64,000 nucleotides of DNA from Echinometra lucunter (lineage: Eukaryota > Echinodermata > Echinoidea > Camarodonta > Echinometridae). Every line of letters starts with the position of its first letter. Positions within the stretch are counted from its first letter, which is position 1. The notes under the pieces were generated by a model. It saw only the letters and a program-made list of their open reading frames with translations. It had not been told where the DNA came from and did not search any database. Position numbers and translations under genes: made by a program. The stretch covers positions 7,783,095 through 7,847,094 of the forward strand of contig CM057157.1 of the NCBI GenBank assembly GCA_029962745.1. The letters run 5' to 3'. Positions 58,301 through 64,000 of this stretch are shown one piece after another.

Positions 58301-61300
58301 AAATGTACTGCCCAATACTTTGCATAACAGGAGTCTGACGTATCCTTCACGAAATAAGATTTATGGGGAAAATATGGCTATACTTTTAAGAAGCGCTTGA
58401 AAATTCCTCTGCGATGAAAATCCCTCTTTAAAAAGGTTTGCACTTATCTAATGTACAGTCATACTAATTTTTCATGACAAAATTTTCTGCATGAAATAAC
58501 ATGGTAAGTTCACCTAGCCATGTCGAGTCTCTTGAGGACTTTGGGGAATTAGCACATCAATTACGGTTTGGCTCACAACTTTATAGTCAATTACTTAGAT
58601 GGCAAAAGCAAGCGCTCGAGGTAATAAAGGGCAAGCCAAAGAATTTATCCCATAGTTACCAACCGCATGGAAATTTCATAATGACTGATAAAAGTACAAA
58701 TCCTGACAGCCCTGAAAGCTTTTAAATGATATAAATTACTTAGTAATATCATGCTTTTGATGTTACGATCATATTCATGATAATACTTAATAAGGTATGG
58801 GTCACCGAAATGACCAAATACGTTGAACTCGGGTTATAATGCTTATAGGGTTTTATGCCTACAATAAAATAGGTGAAATGTTATTTTCAGAACAGGCGCA
58901 GGCTCTCTGGTATTTGTATGTTTAAGTTATGCTTTATTCGTAATTACCAGTTTTGCTTGTTGTCGCCACGGGAAAATCCATTCGAGAGCTGACCCCAAGG
59001 CTGTTGGAGCAGACGATGTAGAAGAAGTACTTGGTGTATGGATGAAGTCCCGTAAGTACCGCTGGTGGCTCAGTGCTTATCTGGACGGATCGTGATTCGT
59101 CCACATAAGCAGTGCACCTGTCAAAAAGCCCAACTCCATCTTGCGTGATGTTCCAGCCCAATACGATCTCTGTAGTCGCGATAGACACTATGTGAGGATT
59201 AACCATACCTGGACAAGAGAAAGAGAAAGATCATAGGAGCGTCCTCCTCTTTCATCCCACATGATATGATTATGCCAAAAAGTATGGTACGCATTAGAAT
59301 CTCAATTCAAAAATATGTACCTTCCCTTTACTTTCCATCGCGTTGTTGTATTTTTTCAGTGATACTGCGATTTAATTCATTTCACTGATCCCTGCTGATA
59401 TTTCAGAATATAATTATCAATTGAAAATACTTTTCTAACTGGCATATAAATTTGATTAGGTCAAGTTAATCTTTTCCTTTATTTTACAAAGTAGCAGACA
59501 ATTCAAGGGGAGGGGAAAAGAAGCAAGAATGTGTAAGTGCATTGTTGTTGGGTGTTTTTTTTTTCATACCTTGCGAAGCATGTGTAAACTCTGTGCCATC
59601 ATGGGATGCAGAAGCATTGGTAGAGGTCAGTTTTCTGATGTTTGAGCCTGCACGGTACAAGTACGATTCACCACTTCCTATACCGTATACCACCGCACGA
59701 AACCTGGGAAATATTGCCTGCCCGTCAGCAATGATAACACGTTGACTTCTAACAGAATACCTGCCCGCCTCCACCTCAGACCACTTTGAGCATATTCTAG
59801 TCCCATCCAGTATCTCGAGAGAATATTCCTCTGTCCATGTCAACTGTTACAATAATCAATAATGCTGTCATTTCTGTAGAAGATTATGACCTTCATCAGA
59901 CTTTGAAATTTTAGATGCAATTTTGTTTAAGCAAAATCAAGGTGGTTTTATTTTCATCTGTCTGCAAATAACAAAGAATCTCTAAATTCATTGAAACGTT
60001 TTAAACTTCAGCTTTAAAAAATCCTGGTATTCTGTTAACAGTTAATATTAGACCCAATGTATGGATTCAGAAGGGGATACCGACTTGGAATATACAGAGC
60101 AAAATTTCTTACGGTGATTGGTATACACTTTAATTCAGCCCATCACATACATTGCATGATTAGTAACATATTTACTTCATTCACAATTTCTTAACTTAAG
60201 TTTTAGTGAATTTTGATAGCAAGTTCATTAGCAATGAGCCCAAAGGATCGCCGGTCCTATTCCTGCAAAAACTTTTCTTTGATCATGTTGATATACTTAC
60301 TGATACTGGTAGATGGTCCTTCCATACAGAGATACTCGCCACGTATTTACATTCAGCGGTGATTTCAAAATAAATGGTATCAATGTTTGATTCTGTGCCA
60401 GTAAATTCGTAAATCGGGAACGTTGTCTCTTTGACAAACTGTTCATTCGGTGGGACTTGAATCATTGACGGATCACTATTATTCTGATCATCAGTTGTTT
60501 TTCCTTTGACATACTGCATGACTAAGATGGGTTTGTCTGCCGATACGAAGGTCATTTCTTGAGATGGAACATCCACAGTGACATAGTCACCCATGTTCAT
60601 ATTCACAGCGTTATCGTTGTAGACGACTGCTGTATCATCACGACCTGCTACGATCTGGAATATGTAGCCCGAAAGTCGCCTTGGAAACGGACTCAGCAAA
60701 TAAAACTTTCCCCATGATTTTAATGGCGCTAACTGTTCTGCCAAATGATCGCAATACTTCATATTTGCTGGAATGTTAGAGCATGTTGCGCCCACAGTTA
60801 CTGCAATAGAATTATTTGCAAGGACCCGAGATCCTGTGATGTTGGTGTACTCTGGGAGCAATTGAATAGATTGGTACGGTATGAGGTTGTATCGAAGTAT
60901 GTCACCAGCATAGAAAAGGGCATTCTCAAATTGAACTGTAGAGTTCAGATGAATCTCAATAGCAACACTACGCTTTAAGGCAGATATTACAATTAAACCC
61001 CTTTGTATGTTGGATATCAGTGATATGAAGTATTCTAGGCCCAGATGATCGGTTGGTATTGCAGAAAAGGTATCAGAAGTGCCCTTTTCCAGATGATAAA
61101 CAAACGCGAATATGTATTCACTTGATGTAATGACAACTGTTGTGTCGATGATGCCTTTTGTGCTCTCACTGACGAGGGAGATCGGCAGTTGGTGATTGTA
61201 AGGACCAGATCCTGCCGACAGAGAAATGTGCCTTTCTAATGCTCTGCCAGGAACAGAGACATTTACGTTGCTTCTCTTTCCAGTAACAGCTTGAAGAACC

Positions 61301-62056
61301 ACACCGATAATTGAAGGATCGTCATCGTCAGGGTTATTGGGCATCGGGGCATAAACAAATTCTCTGCCGCTATTTGTGCTCTGTGCATAAATAGCCAATG
61401 TCACTGTATGGGAGAGAAGGAAAAAAAGAAAACGGGCTTTTATGAAATACGTTTTTTACAGATCGTAAATATCTTTTGAATATAATGGTGTGCCTTCTAA
61501 GACTTCACATTTTTCTCTTTAAACAGATTAGTACTTATATTCATATTCAAATGTGCCCAAACCTACGATTATCATAAAATGATGACCATGGGCTGAAATT
61601 GTGCTGCTCTACTATCTAATAAATGCAATTTTTAAAAATACGTAATGAACAAAAGCTTTTCAGGACGTACACTTTCATACTGTGGTGAGAGCTGGTCATT
61701 AAATGACTGTAGCTTCGTAGGTGGGGAAAATGCCAGGGAGCAAAGCAACCGAACAGGCTGGGTTTGGGGGGGGGGGGGGGAGGTTGCTGGTATGTTTCAT
61801 GTTTTAAACAAAAAATTTTCCTGAATTTGATTGACTTAATACAGGGCAATCTGGAAAATATTAGAAAAATCATGAAGTTTACTATCATTTTCCAGAATGC
61901 CATGTGAAGTATGGTGTATTAAAAGAGACGGTGGTCCGAAGTGTCCATTTATATTACATTAGCCAGAAAGTGGTGACAACGGCTTTCTGTTTGTTACTTC
62001 TTACCAAGAACGACTAGTATGATGAACACAGAACGAGAACTTAGTCCAAATGCCAT
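52267..62056 (-). CDS. Gene C: IgGFc-binding/FN3 receptor ending in its membrane helix, 765 aa
   Basis: Exons 62056-62005, 61403-60301, 59843-59570, 59208-58948, 57526-57430, 56495-56349, 55806-55602, 53299-53251 and 52376-52247 join in frame for 2298 nt to a TAG at 52269-52267. The ectodomain is complete: signal peptide, IgGFc-binding domain, FN3, RPTP-like module. The stop follows a stretch of 20 hydrophobic residues, so no cytoplasmic tail is made. It lies 20 nt before the end of exon 9 and would probably escape nonsense-mediated decay if exon 10 is still spliced. The end resembles a GPI-attachment signal. Exons 1 and most of 2 copy gene A; about 750 bp around intron 2 copies gene B. A pseudogene is possible, but the open ectodomain over nine exons argues for function. 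Confidence 0.82.
53251..53299 (-). CDS. Gene C exon 8 (49 nt)
   Basis: EYHYVNGLAMNPIKLK between ATCGCAG and GTGAGA; same length and phase as in gene B. Confidence 0.78.
53396..54770. mobile_element. 1.4-kb TA-flanked TIR element in intron 7 of gene C
   Basis: Starts CACTCAACAAAAAAGAAAGT and ends ACTTTCTTTTATTGTTGAGTG, with TA at 53394-53395 and 54771-54772. Intron 7 of gene B has the uninterrupted ATTGTATATTGCAC near 27740-27755. TA duplication fits Tc1/mariner. Inside are inverted sub-repeats (around GTAGGTAAACAT and TTCACTCATGC) but no transposase frame. Confidence 0.8.
55602..55806 (-). CDS. Gene C exon 7
   Basis: 205 nt, encoding LPTNDTITIGSLTELETECF, later NGPLNPGGYYTSFLRVYSP. Acceptor GCAATAG, donor GTAGGT. 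Confidence 0.83.
56349..56495 (-). CDS. Gene C exon 6
   Basis: 147 nt, same phase and length as in A and B; contains FEFIVVQLYNSTTNIDSDDG and TPFRAVVFSS. Confidence 0.82.
57430..57526 (-). CDS. Gene C exon 5, two codons shorter
   Basis: 97 nt with clean TTCAG acceptor. Encodes APARPPILSGGSVGQYSFEV and continues to YNESNGPI. An in-frame 6-nt loss removes part of the EAEDG loop present in A and B. Confidence 0.8.
57600..58947. other. Intron 4 of gene C with the empty site
   Basis: Homologous to intron 4 of gene A without the 2.1-kb element; the undisturbed target (TTTCTTCCTGCTCTCC) is at about 58121-58138. No other feature seen. Confidence 0.75.
58948..59208 (-). CDS. Gene C exon 4: fibronectin III domain
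   Basis: 261 nt, phase 1-1. TTEIVLGWNITQDG, CTAYVDES, LTGLHPYTKYFFYIVCSNSLG. Shares single differences with both A and B, so its ancestry is unclear. Confidence 0.86.
59570..59843 (-). CDS. Gene C exon 3: end of IgGFc-binding domain, mosaic
   Basis: The first half (EILDGTRICSKWSEVEAGRY) is B-like, the second (AVVYGIGSGESYLYRAGSNI) A-like; the switch lies at 59707-59709. Donor GTATGA. Confidence 0.87.
60301..61403 (-). CDS. Gene C exon 2: IgGFc-binding domain, A/B mosaic
   Basis: 1103 nt. Residues up to VKGKTTDDQN follow gene A almost perfectly; from PPNEQFVKETTFPIYEFTG onward the sequence follows gene B. The switch falls inside the shared 20-nt tract at 60455-60474. Confidence 0.9.
62005..62056 (-). 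CDS. Gene C exon 1: signal peptide
   Basis: ATG at 62056-62054; the 17 residues appear the same as in gene A (MAFGLSSRSVFIILVVL-type with one change at most). Donor GTAAG. Confidence 0.8.
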
Positions 62057-62136
62057 TCTACACAAACAGAAAAAAAATAAACAGGGTAATACATCAACAT
62101 GTGGATTATTGTATAAACATTCAATTAATCATTAAC

Positions 62137-62391
62137 ATGGCCGTATGCAGCAGGGGGGCAGGGGGCATTTGTCCCCCCCCCCCCAGAAATTTTTGAGAAT
62201 TACATTTTTTACTGAAAATTTTCAAAATAAATCAACCAAAAGTGTGTACCAGATCCTTCAGTTTCAATTTTTAAAATGCAAAAGCGCACTTATGACCAGT
62301 TCGGTCGCTTCGCTCCCTCACTTTTGTATTTCTTCGAAAATTTTATGTGACTTGCCCCCCCCCCCCCGAAAAAATTTCTGTGTGCGGCCAT
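62137..62391. mobile_element. ATGGCCG-ended TIR element upstream of gene C
   Basis: Orthologous position and sequence to 10529-10804 upstream of gene A, with shorter poly(G)/poly(C) runs. Ends ATGGCCGTATGCAG and CTGTGTGCGGCCAT. Confidence 0.6.
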
Positions 62392-64000
62392 GATTATCAT
62401 TATCATCGTCATAATTTGAAATTTGTTCAAGAAAACTTATTTCAAATTATATCATAAAAACGTTTAGGCTTTGGTGAATTAGCTTGATATTTCTACAAAT
62501 ACAGTAGAATACAGTATGGAAAGAGGTGCAAACTCCTCCCTTGACAGACATACCTTTTTCCCTTTTTTTTTATTAGGGATTTCATACAAAATGCATTAAT
62601 ACTGTAAAATAATATCATATCAGTACAAATAAGATCTCTTTTTCATATTTTTTTAAATTCTGATTTTATCACAAGAATTCAAATTATTCTTCAAAATACA
62701 ATTCTTTTCCAATAAAATGCATACAAGACACAATTCTTTTCCAATAAACGTAATACATGTACAATTCAATAGAAAACAAGTAAAATTGAATCATATCAGT
62801 TATAACAGTCTTTAGTAGTTACCTTCTCTTTCATTTTAAGAAAATTCCAAAAGGACGATTTAGATTGAAAATCCTTTAATCACTTTCTCTCGACTGTTCG
62901 TATTTCCTCCAACATTCCCTGAACAAAATCTCTATCTAAGCAATAAAGTGTTATTGATTTTCCGACACGACTTTACGTATCTTCCATACAAAAACATGTG
63001 ACGAACACCATACCACAAACGCTCACACTAAAATGATCTACAATCAGATAACCCTTTTCATTCTTTCATTCGTTGTTGAGATAACTATTAGCTCCATAAA
63101 CGTCTAAACCAGAAACTTTTGCACTACATGCTAGAAAGCTGTGGATATTGGATGTGCTAAAGATAAGAAAGTATTTTAAAGTGCCAACACCAAAGTACAA
63201 AAATAAGAAGTATAATTTTGATTCCCCTGGGGCCTTTCTGAATATGGCAAAATATCTCTAAAGCAATAGCTCTAAAGGAAAATTAAGGTATTAGGAGTCA
63301 TAATCTTTTAAATCAGTTTAAATGTAAGCAAGGCTACGCAGTACTGATGAATATGAGTTAAAATCCAGTCTCACACCTGTTTGGGGAGAAATATAATTCC
63401 ATTCGGGTCAATTGGTAATTTTCTATTTTGCATAGTTTTTAGACCTAACGCAAATAACTACAGCCTGAAGGTATAGAGATTCCAATTCAGAGGGAAAAAA
63501 TATATATTTGAGGTGGTAATCAAACTTATTTCCATGTCTGCAAGTAATGTTAAGAGCCGGAAAGACCGATATTTGTGCGTTGTTTTATATGATGGCGCTG
63601 GCTATACCTGTTGGATGTTGGTTTTCGTTTCACCAGAGATGAATTTTCCATTAACAGAAAGCTGTTTGTGACATCAATTCTTCAAAAGTGTATGGAGAGA
63701 GAGGAAAATACAGAGCGAGCAAATACGGCGATATGACTTTTATGCAAAAATCTAAAAAATATTACGACATGATAATTGCAAGTGATGACAAACAAACAAT
63801 TTCGTATTTTGTTGTTTTTTTTAAACAAGAAAACACACAAAACTGTGTATATCTGGTGATTTCTTGAAACCTATTTTCCACTAAAACTTAATTTCATTGT
63901 GGTACAGCAGACATGGTAGAAAGAGATTCCATTCTACATTTTGTGGCAATTTTGTCAAAGCTGGTTGACAGGTTTTACCGTTAAAACAAAGCGAAGAGCT
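62392..64000. other. 5' flank of gene C, shared with gene A
   Basis: Parallel to 10805-12405. The window ends at the point where, in A, the left arm of the 1.5-kb palindrome begins. No gene recognised. Confidence 0.6.

Overview
The window reads as nuclear DNA of an invertebrate deuterostome, most likely an echinoderm such as a sea urchin. The evidence is small exons with GT/AG splice sites, AT-rich introns full of microsatellites, many poly(C)/poly(G) runs, invertebrate-type LINEs, numerous foldback or terminal-inverted-repeat (TIR) elements, and a protein family (IgGFc-binding N-terminal domain with fibronectin III) that is strongly expanded in echinoderms and lancelets. The species call is inference; the exon structures below were read directly from the sequence.

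The gene content is a tandem array of three paralogous minus-strand receptor genes, here called A, B and C. Gene A (exons 1-6 of 10, 10446 down to 2989) has its 3' end outside the window or lost. Gene B (41547 down to 26299) is complete: ten exons that splice in frame to 849 codons plus stop. Gene C (62056 down to 52267) is complete but stops inside its transmembrane exon, giving 765 residues; its tail exon survives only as decayed sequence near 51145-50953. The architecture is signal peptide, IgGFc-binding domain (exons 2-3), fibronectin III (exon 4), a second module resembling the membrane-proximal part of receptor tyrosine phosphatases (exons 5-8), one transmembrane helix (exon 9) and a short tyrosine-containing tail (exon 10). 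No phosphatase or kinase domain is present. The likely role is a cell-surface recognition receptor, possibly in immunity; this is inferred from family and architecture only.

The three genes are not simple copies. A and C are nearly identical over the 5' flank, exon 1 and most of exon 2. About 750 bp of C, from the end of exon 2 through intron 2 into exon 3, instead matches B. Together with the tail loss in C, this suggests a receptor family diversifying by gene conversion and 3' truncation.

The remaining sequence is mostly mobile DNA. Two elements are confirmed by a paralogous empty site: a 2.1-kb GAGCGAAGCGAGC-punctuated element in intron 4 of A (absent from C) and a 1.4-kb TA-flanked element in intron 7 of C (absent from B). 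Other elements are a second 2-kb copy at 17484-19500, a 560-bp element with an 8-bp duplication at 14266-14825, a 1.5-kb palindrome at 12373-13912, an inverted pair of tRNA-like sequences at 34528-35079, and a 213-bp TIR element with a TTAGGG-like telomeric core and a 9-bp duplication at 44703-44915. At least six decayed LINE fragments are present, one nested inside another. Stretches with nothing recognisable are listed as such.
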